Assembly (NCBI GenBank): GCA_033065855.1
Contig: JAVXUO010001270.1
Coordinates: forward strand, 124,001 to 188,000
Length of the DNA: 64,000 nucleotides
From: Escallonia rubra
Lineage: Eukaryota > Streptophyta > Magnoliopsida > Escalloniales > Escalloniaceae
Reading direction: 5' to 3'
Part shown: positions 12,091 to 42,604 of the stretch, piece after piece
How the letters are laid out: the number at the start of each line of letters is the position of its first letter
Numbering within the stretch: the first letter of the stretch is position 1
Position numbers and translations under genes: made by a program
The notes under the pieces: generated by a model
What the model saw: only the letters and a program-made list of their open reading frames with translations
The model's database searches: none
What the model was told of the DNA's origin: nothing

Positions 12091-15000
12091 CAAGAGTAAA
12101 ACTACTCTTTTTCTATGTTCAAACACTTCTTTACTCTGCTCTTCAGCCTTTTTTCTCGTACAGAAACTAACTTAGGCATCGGAGAACCTCAACCGGACAC
12201 CTATCTCGCGTTGTAACCCTTTGTTTGCTTCGTGCTGTGCATATTTTCCGAGTGCTAAAGGTACCCCCCACATTTCTACCACAACCCCTTGTTTATATGA
12301 CTTTTCTCTTCCACTCCTGTCTTGGTTTCTTATAATAATACCTCTCCTTTATATGCCTAATAGAACCTTACACTAAAGACATCCGGTAGAATACAACTCA
12401 TACTATGTGTCACTAGGAACATCTGCGCAGGGAGAAGGCATTCCGGTAACATCCCCGAATAGTTGTCCTTTGACCTAGCACACGTGAGAGTAACATGACG
12501 GAATTAATATCGCTTTTAATTGTGTTCAATTTTGCGAATGCCCCAATTACTGGTGCCTAGCGTAATAACTGACGGTCTAGACCGATAAGGTATGTCTTTG
12601 TCGTTTTAAAGTGAACAACGATTTGTGAACTTCCAGAAGAGAAATGATAGTTTTTGGTGGACATTAACGCGATGTATCAGAACAGATTCTAGTGTTTCTT
12701 TTTGATGGGAGAGATATAGCAGCAGCCGGAGGAGGTGCAAAAGCCCCACCAACCACCACTTTTCACTCCACTCTGGAAATGGCTCAAAACAAGTAAAGAG
12801 ATGGAACCCAAAGGGGTGGGTGAAGTAATAACAACCCTTGAAGAATAACCTCAAAGTTCGGAGTTCGAATTTCCATACCGACAGGCCATATAGATCGCAA
12901 TTTTGATTTTTTCCAAAAAAAAAATAAAGAGATGTGAAGAGGGTAATTTTATGCATCTTACTCTTATCCCCTAATTTCTGAAAATTTCAATGTACCACTT
13001 GAAGCAAATGCAAGGCACATGGGTTGGGGGCTTAATCTGCCTAAATATATAGTATGAAACAAGACCAATAATGGCTTTAAACGCATAAGTGCCAGCTTGA
13101 TATCATTATAAACAACTTGAAACCATCAAATGTATACGATATCTTCACCCGGCCTTGTGAGATTTGGTGTAGTACATGATGAAATCTACATTGATAATGG
13201 AGGCCTCATTTAATGTTATCACTTGTGGGCGTACTAAATCATGCAAACAAAATACTAATGAATGTGTGTTGTTTAATTTTAGTCTGAACTGTCCCATATG
13301 AGCGGATCAATGTAGTTGTTATTGTGGTATGATTTGTTTTGGGGTGTCAACCAAAGCATAATAACATCGGATCTGACTGCCCTATTATTGAAACAGCTAA
13401 GCATGCCGGGTTTGAAGGCGGGGCAGCATGCCTCTTTGGCCAAAATGATATTCCATTCTATCAGAAGTTGCGTGTGTCTATTTTCATGTTCACGTTCTTA
13501 TATTTTGGTATAAACTTTTGTATCTAATACATTTTAAAAAAGTACTTAAACCGTTGGGATAAGAAGAGGCTGACGGTCGTAGATGGTCGGCACCATTGAT
13601 CCCAAACCACCTAATTTTTCTACGGTTAAAGCTCGTAGAGTTCAGCAATATTGAGCAATCTTACTTCTTCAAGCTCGTAAGTTTTCCAATGGTATGTAAT
13701 TCTGCATAGCTTGTGTACCCAATTCATCATGACCTTTATAGGAAACAGTAACATGCTTCATGATACATATCTAAGTGTGTTTGTGTGTGTGTGATTGAAA
13801 AGTACAAATATATACAAAGATTAATGGAGAGAGTTACAAACACGCCCAAATAGGCAAGTGAAAGACGTTTCATGATATATTTTAGAAACAAGAGATTTTC
13901 ATGTAATGCAGAGTGCTCTTCAACCAACGTTCAATCTTTGATCCAGTTTCACAACAATCAAGTTCAATTGAAAAATGCCTGCTAATATTCAGGTTTTACA
14001 TGAACTATGATCGCAATCTACTGAACTCCTACTAGGGTCACTTCAGAATTAATGACATTTTTGTGCATGCAATTCTTTTAGCATGCAGAAATTCAAGAAC
14101 TTAACAACCAAACTAGCTTGCAACACATTTGGCACTAACACGTACGGTACATGGAGTCGTTAAAAACGATTCCATTTGTGTGTGCACGTGTTGTTATAAC
14201 CAACAATCAGCGTAGCAACATGCATCCCCGTTCAGAACTGCTCCCACTCCAACGAAAATAAAAATGGAATAGAGGTGAACAGGTGGTGTAGCTTCTGCAT
14301 AAGTTTCCACAGAAATCACACAGAGAGGAGCAATAATACCACACTAACTTGGAATCCAAATTGGGAAGATAGGATTCTCAATGCTTGGTGACTGTATACG
14401 GAGATGGAATTATAGTCATCAGCAGCAGTCACAAATGACCAGCACCCAAGGGAAAATATACGCAAGGCTATACAAACTAGAAGTCAGAGAATAAGAGATG
14501 CTATAAAAAATTACAGAGCACATGTTTTTGCATACATAGAAACATCATTTCCTTTTTCCTCTGGAATTCTCATTACCATAAACTACTTGAAGAAAGAAAA
14601 AGTGCACCAAATGTTGACTCCATTGGCCTAGACCTGAACATGACCATGTAAGAACATATATCCAGTTCCCAAGAAAGAAATCTTTATCAGTCACCTGCTT
14701 GATTTATCCGTTAACCCAGACAGTTTCAAATCTGAAACCACCACAGTATAACATGCCCCGCATTACTATAAAGTAACTAAATCGCTGCAATCATTTTAAG
14801 ATCCTTCTGTTCCTGAGGTAAATCACATTCAATGGAAGGAAGAAAACGAAGAACAAAATCATTCTACTGACTAGTTCAGATAAAATCTTCAGAAACTAGA
14901 AGTTGATTGAGAAGGTTATAGGTGAGACGAATGGTTCAGTGCTTGCATCGACGGTCTACTTGATGAGATAGGACCCATGTCATGCTCATCTGCTAGAAGG

Positions 15001-16802
15001 TTGGCCAAATATGTAGTTCAAACAAGATAGAATTGCTTAACATGAAGATTAAACCTCATGAATTTCTACTCTAATAACACTTTCCATTACGAGCACATTG
15101 TATGTTGATCAGCCTTCCCAATATATGGATCCGGCACCTCATCATGCTCGCTTTCTTCACAAGGGAAGCAGATACAACAAATATAATATCATGAAACAAC
15201 GGTACTATATCAAACAGAAACTTGAACGATATGACAAGCAAAAGCAAATAGTACAAAGGGTCAACAAAAATGGAATCAATCATCAAAAGGTGAAAAAGAG
15301 ATTATCCTTTATTATGATACCAGCTGCATAAGTTTGAACTTAATCCACTGGAAATCAAAGACAGAAATATTGTCTAGGAGAAACAGCATGCATGCATGCA
15401 CTATGTACTCACCAAGAGGAATTGCAGGAATATAGTTCTAGGAGACGAAAAACTGGAGACTTACTAAAAGGAGCCAGTCAGCCTTTATGCTTAGTTTGAT
15501 TGGTTATAAGCCTCGTGAAGAAAAGAAGTTAATTGTTCCAACTTAAACTGTTAAAATGTACCTCCTCTCCCACCCCCACCAATTGTCTAAGCCTTTCGTG
15601 GAACATACCACGAATTGGATGATGCATAGCTTTGATGTGCTTTATCCTTAATATATAGTTGTCATCAGCAGTCACCGGTGTTATCGCTTCACAGATTCCA
15701 CCTGATGTACTACGAATTTTGAAAAAGAATAAGCAAGACACAGTCCGAAAATGAAATCAGGTGAATGTTTGAGCTTATTCGAAGATGCATCATCATTAAA
15801 TAATCATTCCAGATCCCTTGTTTTGCACATGATGAAACTACAACGAAATAAAACGAGTAGGGAATAAGCAACTCAAGAGATGCTGCTACCAATCAATCAC
15901 TCATCAATGTTTACAGTGCGACAATAACTCAAGTTCATAACATCATCAGAAATTCTTGCTGTTACAACGTAGTATAATGAGAGCATGCTATAACAATTCA
16001 GTGATTGCAGCTACATATCATCAATAACTATGGTGATCCATAAATTAAGTTCCTAATAACATCAGAAAACGCTTAATGTTTCTCTGAAAGATCCCCAACA
16101 TTGGGTTCTAAAGTACTCTTTAAAGCCACACGATTTACAAAAGGACTCATCTCTACATAGCGCTAAACTACAACAAGATCAATTAAATACACTGGGCATC
16201 AAGTACAATATTTGCCATCTATAGATGCTATCTCATTTGCATCTCTCTAGCGAACACCCAGAATGCTGCTCAGCTTATTAACCCTTCATGCCAACGCTCA
16301 CGATCAAGTCCATCTCTTGTTTCTGCCATTGAATCACTGATCCTATTTTACCCAAACAAGTAGATTCCACCAACTTCTGCACGGCCAACCTTATTGCTCA
16401 TGAGCTCCTGTCATTATTAAACAATCTGTGACCTCTATGACATTATTGCCACTATCCAACAACAGAAGCCCGGCGAGGGGAAATAGACTGCTAGTCATGA
16501 CTTAATTACACTTGTATAAACTCCCGGATACAAAGACCAGAATCGAGGTATCCCTAACTGTTCTACAGAACCGAACCCTAACTGATTCCAATGCCTGTAT
16601 CTCAAGAGGACATTCGCAATTCCCCAAGGACCCAATATCAACTACTCCAGCCAGAATAAGATCAACTACAGCAGCCACACTAACAAGTAAAATGCTACAT
16701 CAAACGCTCTAGGAAGTAACTTCAGACAACAGATTTCACAAGAATTACAAGCAGAATTGCGAATAAAAGGGGGAAAGGGAGAAACGCAAGTATTACCCCA
16801 AT
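12091..16802. other. intergenic DNA and probable 3' region of the MYBC1-like gene
   Basis: No protein-coding gene could be supported. The last few hundred bases before 16803 should contain the 3' UTR of the minus-strand MYBC1-like gene. At 15562-15711 (-) an open stretch of about 150 bases is bounded by AG and GT and could be a non-coding or alternative exon. A GT-rich run lies at about 13778-13794 and CATGCATGCATGCA at about 15388. Otherwise the sequence is AT-rich and featureless to me. Confidence 0.4.
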
Positions 16803-17705
16803 TCAATCATCCCCAGTTGGAAACAGAGTGAGAACTTTCCTCCCGCTGGCCGCGGTTGCGGACTCCAAATCCTCAACGTATGATGGCACCGCATTATGCA
16901 CCGGGGTCCCCATCCTATGAACCTGCTGCTGCTGCTGCGCCTGCCTCGCCATATACGAGTGCTCGTATTGGCCGTTCGGCGGCGACCCGAAATGCCCCAC
17001 GTGCCTGTACTGCGACTGCAGCTGAGGGTGGCCAGCCGCCGCGGCTACGGCCATCTGCTGCTGGTGGTGGTGGTGCTGCTGCTGCAGCGCAGCCACCGGC
17101 ACAAACGGCAAGAAGTGGTCGGAATTTGGCCTCACCGAGTGCAAAAAATGCGCCGGCACGGGCGAGCTGGCGAACAAGTGGTCCGTGGCGGCGTCGCCGG
17201 AGCCGCCTCCGCCGCCACCTGGGCCCCCGCCGGAGAGGCCCTGCATACGCTTCAAGTAAAGCCTGTATTTCTGCAAATGGCTGGCGACGTTCTCGCGGGT
17301 CAGCCCATCGACGCTCATGAGCTGCATTATGGTCTTGGGGACGGCGTTCTTGATCCCCAAGTGGGCCACGGCGTCCACGAACCGCTTGTGGAGCTGGGGC
17401 GTCCACACGAGGCGGGGCCTCTTGAGGGTGCGGGCGGGCTCGTCCGAACCCGCCCCGCCTCCGCAGCCCAGCTCGGAGGAGTCGAATTCGGCCGAGCTGG
17501 GCTGGGAATTCGGGGTCTGAGCCGCAGCGATTAGCGGCGGCGGGGCCTGGTGGTGCGTGGGCTGCTGTGGGCCGTTTGGGCTGCGGATGTCAAAGGCGAT
17601 TGCGAGATCAGGGGTGATTAGGGTCTGGGACAAGGGCATGAGATCCTCCGGGGGCGGGAGCTCCTCTTCCCACTTTGAGAACCAATTAGACTCGTCCTCC
17701 CTCAT
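16803..17705 (-). CDS. MYBC1: GARP (MYB-like) transcription factor, MYBC1 type
   Basis: Single-exon gene, 300 codons plus stop. The N-terminus [20 protein letters not shown] matches the conserved start of Arabidopsis MYBC1 (At2g40970). I therefore use the ATG at 17705 and not the in-frame ATG 45 codons upstream, whose extra residues are unlike the family. The GARP DNA-binding domain spans about residues 95-154 ([15 protein letters not shown], then VPKTIMQLM, then [10 protein letters not shown]). The C-terminal half has a Gly run (about 159-169), His/Gln/Ala-rich tracts and the conserved end LFPTGDD. The related LUX/PCL1 shares the GARP domain but not the N-terminal block. MYBC1 is a nuclear factor linked to cold/freezing tolerance in Arabidopsis. 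The GARP domain of this subgroup binds GATWCG-type sites in LUX. The protein is longer than the roughly 250-residue Arabidopsis form because of the homopolymer tracts. The CDS is strikingly GC-rich compared with its flanks, and long antisense frames are by-products of that. Confidence 0.93.
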   Translation of the reverse strand: MREDESNWFSKWEEELPPPEDLMPLSQTLITPDLAIAFDIRSPNGPQQPTHHQAPPPLIAAAQTPNSQPSSAEFDSSELGCGGGAGSDEPARTLKRPRLVWTPQLHKRFVDAVAHLGIKNAVPKTIMQLMSVDGLTRENVASHLQKYRLYLKRMQGLSGGGPGGGGGGSGDAATDHLFASSPVPAHFLHSVRPNSDHFLPFVPVAALQQQHHHHQQQMAVAAAAGHPQLQSQYRHVGHFGSPPNGQYEHSYMARQAQQQQQVHRMGTPVHNAVPSYVEDLESATAASGRKVLTLFPTGDD

Positions 17706-18230
17706 TCTTGGCAACTTCTCGATGGAACCCAGATGGGGAATCCTCCCTGGTAAAGATGGTAATTTTGGCGATTCGGAGTTTCTATTTTTGTGGTTCAATT
17801 TTGGTGGTTCAAGATTTGTGGGGATTCTGTATGAACACAAAAGAAAGACAAGAATAAGGAAGCAAAGTGAAAAAGAGTGAATGACTAAGTAAGTAAGGAA
17901 GGTATAGACAACAGACTAGAGAGAGGAAAGAATGGCTTCTCTCTCCCTCCCTCCACAGAGACTGATTTGCAGGGGCAGAGAGGAAGAAGAAGAAGAAGAA
18001 GGAAATGGAGGTCTTGGGGGTGGGGGGGGGGGGGGGGTAGGGTGGGGGGTGGAGGGGTGTTCGAGGTGGATCTTGTATTCTTCCTTGGAGGAGGCTTTTT
18101 ATTATGGTTACTGTTGGTGATGCTTTTTCTCTTGTGATTTGTATGTGGCATGGGATGGGATGGGATGGGAGGTTTCTATTTTTTCATTTTCTATTTTTTT
18201 TCCGGGATTTGGGGGGTCTTTATATTATTA
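17706..18230 (-). promoter_or_regulatory. 5' UTR and proximal promoter of the MYBC1-like gene
   Basis: The + strand here has GA-rich and very G-rich runs (GGGGG at 18016-18020, then 16 G at 18022-18037, and more up to 18055). The MYBC1-like transcript would therefore carry CT/C-rich leader sequence. A candidate TATAAA on the - strand is the complement of 18219-18224, which would give a leader of roughly 480 bases. The repeat GGGAT is tandem at about 18152-18170. The promoter call is inference from position and motif only. Confidence 0.35.
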
Positions 18231-20769
18231 GTATTAGCAGTAGTACTACGTCTATGAGAGTGAGTGAGTGAGTGAGTGTGTTATAATATGATATGATTCT
18301 CTTTTATTTTATTTTTATTTTAATTTGTACAACTATTTGTGTATAAATAAATATACATTTCTTTCTGTTCTCATCGCGCGTGCCCAAGAGTGCTTTGCTT
18401 CTTTCATAGGAGTATTATTATTTTATGCTCATTTAAATGGTTTCCACATCATTAATGGAGAACCCTAACTTTAGAAGAGTGAATCTATTACACCCTCTAA
18501 ACCGGAGATGTATGGTTTTGCGGGTAAGGTTATGCACCAAATTGTTCTAACCATTTGAATGTTTTGCCAAATTTGTTTCTCTTTTGTGAACCATGAAACA
18601 AAGTGAATAATGCTCGACTTCTAACCATCCTAAGATGTTCAATGGGAACGATGAGGAGACATGGCGAAGTAAAGATCAAAATGGCAGTCTTAGTTGTCAA
18701 GCCGATCCAAATCGTTAATTAAGTCGAGTCCTCCAGAGTAACCTTGTAATGGAAACAACTGAACTTAGTAAGCGTTAATGACGAGCATCATATGGCTCAC
18801 AATCGTTTATTACCACACACACACACACACACAAAAATGCAGTATACCATGTACCATAAGTCATCACACAAGTGCCATTAAAACGTAAAATATGTTGCTC
18901 GCAGCAATGATTCCATGCGCCACATATCAGAATTGTCACTGAAAATAATATTTTATGCGAGACTGGATAGAGTGAATACGCTTCAACTCTGGAGTGAGAA
19001 TATCAACTCCGCGATATTATTGTCGCCCACAATGTTATCAGCTAGAGACACTGCGTTCCAAGTCAATGTAGCAAAATTATTACCGTGAAACACAATGGGA
19101 AAAGAAGAAAACAAAACAACAACGTACATGCTAAAGGAGCGCGTGGAAAAGGAGCAAAGGAGAGTATGAATGGAAATTGGTGGGGGAGGGGGGTTAGGGA
19201 TTAGGGAAAGATTATTGAGTTAGAAAGGGGAGAGAAAATGCAAAGTTAGGTCACTTTGTGAGTATTCTTTTTTAGGGTATGGTTTGTTGATGATGATGAG
19301 AGAATCAAATGGAGTTTTTAAGGTGTTTTTGGGGGTGGGGTATCAAAGATAGACTATCTTTTTCCAATGGGAGGATAGTGTCCCTTTTTGCTTGAAAGGG
19401 AATAATTTTGGGTGCTCGATGTGCTTGCCTCATGGGTGTCTGGATCAAATCATAATAAGCTATTCACAACTGAACTCTCTCTACCTTTGCACTCTACACT
19501 GCAGTATCCACCCACCCCCATTGAGTTCTCTCTTTTATTTTATCTACCCTGCAATATTCAGTCTCTAAGCGTTTCAAATGGATGCTGAACGCATCAGTGT
19601 ACAATGCATATTAAGTTTAAGTCAAAAGCATCTCATGGCATACAGTGTACAATGCATAGACTGCACTCACATGAAATGAAAAAAAGAAAAAGGCAAATGC
19701 TAACGAATGCCTCGAGGGCACTTGTGCAGGTGTAATTAGTGAGCTTGTTGCACTAAATATTAAAAGATTAGTTACATAATTTTTGGTGACCTTAATCACC
19801 ACATTAAATGATCATTTCAGAAACTCTTTGTATTCCCTAGTCCCAAAGAACTTGCAATTTCACAATTATGTAGTCCATCAAGCTTACACGAACCTTTTCT
19901 TTAAATTCACTCCCTTCAACCTCATCAACACCGGCCCCTGATTTTTGGTACGATAACAACTAGAAACTAGCCGGAAGAACAAAATGCAATGTGCAGACAC
20001 TGCTGAAGCTGGTCCTCAAATGAAGAAAAAGATGAATGCGCCAGTTCTTGCTCCTCAAGCGATCAAAATACTGTAACCCTTCTGTCCGTCCGACTACCAT
20101 CACAAACAAGCATATCAGTGAGGTCAAATCCGTTGATGTCCTGAAAGTCCACCTCGTTCATTTGTTGCAGCTTTCACCACGAGCTCATATTGGTATGTGC
20201 AGAAATATGCGGCCTTCAGGAACACAAAGATACGCAGAAAAGACACAACTTTCATCTTGCCAATGTTGCCAAGACAACAATGGTATAGCCACAGGCCAAA
20301 CTTGAACTGGAAGTTCATATTTTGACCTCCCCAGAGATCACACTGTAGCACAAAATGACCTTCACGTCTCCAAGAATGTCTTAGCGTGATATATGCTTGT
20401 GAGTGGAATTTGCCTTCAATTGTGAAAGAGCTGCTGGGAACCGATAAAGGAACAGCGCAGTAGATTTAATCAGAACCCTGCTTCACCAAAGTACACAATA
20501 TTCTTAGTTGCATGTATCACCGGAACGTGTTAGTGTACAAATTGTTTATTGCGGAAAAAAGTAAACCAAGAATTTGTTAAAATAATCTTGTAGAGAGTAG
20601 GACAGCCTACATAATGCCAAAGTATCAAAAGCACCTGGTATGAACAAAAATGCAGGAGAAACAGATGAACCTGCTGGGAGAACCGGAAGCCTAACCGCAT
20701 GAAGAAAAGCACACACTGTTTTTGCCCCAAGTATCTAGCCTTCCATGATGTTTCCACCATCTATCTATT
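18231..20769. other. intergenic DNA upstream of the MYBC1-like gene
   Basis: Contains a GAGT repeat at about 18257-18280 and an (AC)n run at about 18812-18833. No coding exon is recognisable. About 19830-19860 has a weak Stowaway-like start (TTCCCTAGTCCCAAAGAA) without a partner end. Confidence 0.4.
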
Positions 20770-21345
20770 GCAAGCAAACAAATACTGCCTGCCATAACAT
20801 TCGCCAACTTTGACACTACCTGCCTACTGAGTCATTCAAACCCCTAGATTCCCCGCTCATCACCAACAACCGCGGTCAACGGCCCCCTGCATAACAATGT
20901 CTTCTTCAAAAGGGACAGCCAAAGTAGGTATCTGAGTTCATGGGCAGAGTCTGCCTATCTCATTACCATCTCACAATGATGTGGGATATCATAATCTCCC
21001 TTCCATATACTTTAGCATCCTCGCTAAGGCTCAATCACCCAAAATCTTCGTCTCTAGCAAATGCGAGATGTAATCGGCTCAACCTCCGTTGCCCCAACCA
21101 TCCTCTTGATGTGAGATATATCCGGGCTTGACATTGTTTTCCCCCAGACATTGGCAACCCAACTAGAAAGCCCAGTCCGAGCTTTCAAGAATCAGCTCTG
21201 ATACAATCTGTTACAGTCCGTGTGCAATGGCCCACCATAGGGCAACGTCTTCCTCAAAAGAAAAAACAGGACAAATGCCACTCTCCAAATAACAATCAGA
21301 GACTTCAGCATCACCTGCCTACTGAGCATTGGACCTCAAATTCCC
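20770..21345. repeat. dispersed repeat with internal direct duplication
   Basis: Two related passages lie about 380-480 bp apart: CTGCCTACTGAG near 20820 recurs near 21316, and AACGTCTTCCTCAAAAG near 21244 resembles AATGTCTTCTTCAAAAG near 20896. Between them, about 21193-21210, is CTCTGATACAATCTGTTACA. This resembles the complement of an initiator-tRNA primer-binding motif (TGGTATCAGAG) as left by LTR or TRIM elements. It is probably a small decayed LTR-type element. No coding capacity is visible. Confidence 0.35.
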
Positions 21346-22430
21346 CGAGTACAGGCTTGATATAGACTCTTTGTCTGCTGCTAGTCAGGTTGATTCCACG
21401 AAACCATTGGATGTGAATATTGTTTGAACCATTGTTAAACAGCATGGTCGCTTAGACCAAACACCCTGAAGCTAAGACAGTTTGCAGCTAGCACCTTGAC
21501 AAACATCCCAGACGTCTCATATTTTTTCTACGAAACAAGAAGCAGCACCACAAATGTACCACTCTCTTGGAGGGTATTAAGAGGAAAAGACTCGAAATTA
21601 GGGGCATTTGTGGAGAAGAGGATTAACTTTTAGTATCCAAAACTAGATCAAATGAATGCTACACACAACCAATTAAATGGGTGCTTTGATGGCAAGGACA
21701 TGCATCTGCGTCCTCTTCATCAGCATCAGTGGAATCCTAGCCGCCTGCCATGGACACTAACAACGCTCTGCCAAGGCCACGACAGCTCAGTTGACCAAGA
21801 CAAAGAACTTGCCAGCATGCCCTATCCGAGTTACTTAGATACTACTCCTGCAATCTAGGCTTGCTTTCTCTATACAAAAAATATGTTATAATTCATCTCA
21901 AAACTCGGTACTTACTGATAGAAAAACTTTTTCAAACCAAAAATGCATCCCGGTGGGAACCAAATCAATTAAAGCTGGGATATCCCTTAAGGGGCGAACG
22001 TAGGATTCTTCGCTGCTTTCCCAAACCATCCTCCAACCCCCTCTCCTCCTCCTTTTCCCACCCTTTGCGCCCACTAAAACCAGAAAAATTGAAAAAAACT
22101 AAATTGTTTGCAGTTATCAAAGTAGCTGCATCCTTCCTCAGCTTAATCAATATAAACCTACGAAAAGCACACGGACATCACTAACAAGTATTTTTCACAG
22201 TAAATCAGCAATCATGACATTTTTGTTTGGGAACCTTGCGAGGCACCACTCTCAAAAAATTTCTTCTTGTTTCCCAGGGCGTGTTGACGTGAGAAGTGAC
22301 AGCCTTAACATATATTTTGTGTATAAATATAAAAAAAAGGATATGTTGCTAGTTACTTCTGGAATAGCATATGTGAACATATACATTGTTATTTCTATCC
22401 TTGCAAATGTCATTTTTAATGTTCATGATA
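21346..22430. other. unassigned intergenic DNA
   Basis: No gene or clear repeat structure was recognised. Several short open frames lack any domain. Confidence 0.3.
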
Positions 22431-22439
22431 ACTCCTATT

Positions 22440-22760
22440 AGTTTCTTCAGCGGATGCAAGTCATGAGGCTCTCTTGTAACAAATTGAAAATTAAGGATAC
22501 TAATTGGCGACACCAGTAGGATGCTAGCTACAACTTTGGCTAAATTGGTCAATGTTTGGTTCTGCTGGTGCTGTAAGGGATAGTGAGCAATGTTAATTGC
22601 ACTCTTGTTGTCACAATACAACCTCATACGATTGTCAAGTTGCACTGTAGCATTAAAATGGCAGCCAAAGCAACTGACAAACACGACGAGCCATGGCTCT
22701 TAAGTCTCCATCAACGCTAGGCTTGAATGGCATGATCACTCCACCACCCAAGAATGTAAG
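22440..22760 (-). pseudogene. Ty1/copia RNase H relic
   Basis: The - strand translation contains SVDGDLRAMARRVCQLLWL (about 22720-22665), then after a frame change RMRLYCDNKSAINIAH (about 22628-22580). These correspond to the RNase H region of copia elements (consensus S-x-AEAE-x-RAM and CDN-x-SA-x-x-IA). There are no LTRs and no intact frame. It is a fragment of an old retrotransposon lying beyond the 3' end of the CIP111-like gene. Confidence 0.75.
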
Positions 22761-23517
22761 GGGTGATCTCGTAGTTCTTGGTCTGTGAAGATGAGTCACT
22801 AGGTGTTCCAGTAGTTCACTGTTGAGGCCAAACCTGAATCTGTGCTCCAGAGATAGCTGTCCAGAACTAATAAGGGATATAAGGGTTCTTGGGAAGAGAG
22901 GATCCATGCGGCTCACAGGGACAGTGCAGATCCCTCGAGTGAATGGAAAATTGGATGTAAACTGGATATCACCTGAATCTCATCTATCCTCCTGATAGGT
23001 TTGGTTTCAAACCCGGTTCGAACAGGAGTACACAATGCTAATGTCTCTTGGGCGATCAAGATCTCAGGGTCAGGCGTGGATGAGCACATTGAGCATCTCA
23101 GGGTCAGGTGCTGATGACACACTGAGCTATATACTCTTTGTTTAAGACGCGTGGTCCTAAAGAGAAGTGTTGGAATGTCTTGGATCTCCTGATTTTTGTT
23201 TAATCTAGAACTTTGCAGCTACTGGATCCCTTATTGCTAATTTGATTGAAATAGTAATAAGCTTGTCCTATTTTATTGGTAAAGGTCACCCCAATCAACC
23301 TGTTTCTTCCCTTTTTGCCAATGCATCCACGGAGGCAACCATCTCTCCTAATCAATGCAAATTCTCATATGTAAGTAACCAGACCAATGCAACTTCACAA
23401 TGAAAATCCATATCCCATATCAATAAACTAACCCTGACACAGAAAATATGCTCAGAATATAGAGTTGCGCGTGTGAGTGAGAGAGAAGAGGGGTTTGGGT
23501 TTGTGGGGGGGGTGCAA
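22761..23517. other. 3' flank of the CIP111-like gene
   Basis: Holds a short direct repeat of CTCAGGGTCAGG (about 23064 and 23097). The part nearest 23518 should be the 3' UTR. GTGGGGGGGGTGCAA is at about 23501-23515. Confidence 0.4.
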
Positions 23518-42197
<18,680 letters not shown>

Positions 42198-42600
42198 TGG
42201 AAATGAATCTGTATAGCTAGAAGCTAAAGAGAGGATTTGACGAATACAATTTGTGCTGTGTCCTTTGTGCTCGGAAGTTTAAACCTTGGGGTTTTAAGAA
42301 CCGGGCCAAACTGGTGATCAGCCGGATTTTGTTTTGGGTGTTGGGCGGTCGAATTAACCCGGTAATAAAAGATATTGACAGTTTTTTAAGTTAATTAGGG
42401 AGAACGTGCACTAGGTTTCACGTCATTAACCGAGTTACATGAGGTTGAAAAAATTACATTCATCCACGTGTAGTTTCATATTCTTATTGCATTCAACCTC
42501 ATCGTTATTTGAATCGGTCTTCAATGCCCCCATAAATCATTTGATTCATATTTTTGTCACAATTACAACCTCTAAATTTCTTTCTTATTTGAAATTACTT
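42198..42600 (-). promoter_or_regulatory. 5' flank and presumed promoter of the CIP111-like gene
   Basis: About 400 bases upstream of the CIP111-like start codon, before a MULE-like element begins. The first 100 bases probably include the 5' UTR. No clear TATA box was found, so the promoter call is positional only. Confidence 0.3.
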
Positions 42601-42604
42601 CAGA

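Noticed and set aside
12606..12956. Aromatic-rich 116-codon minus frame and a nearby tRNA B-box-like GAGTTCGAATTTCC
   Set aside because: No domain, and no A box at the right distance, so neither a gene nor a SINE could be supported.
16856..17534. Long + strand open frames (154 and 212 codons) and a second - strand frame of 163 codons across the MYBC1-like gene
   Set aside because: They overlap the GARP coding sequence and arise from its high GC content. Their translations are low-complexity.
17706..17840. In-frame upstream ATG extending the MYBC1-like protein by 45 residues
   Set aside because: The conserved family N-terminus starts exactly at the ATG at 17705. The extension has no resemblance to relatives and lies in leader-like sequence.
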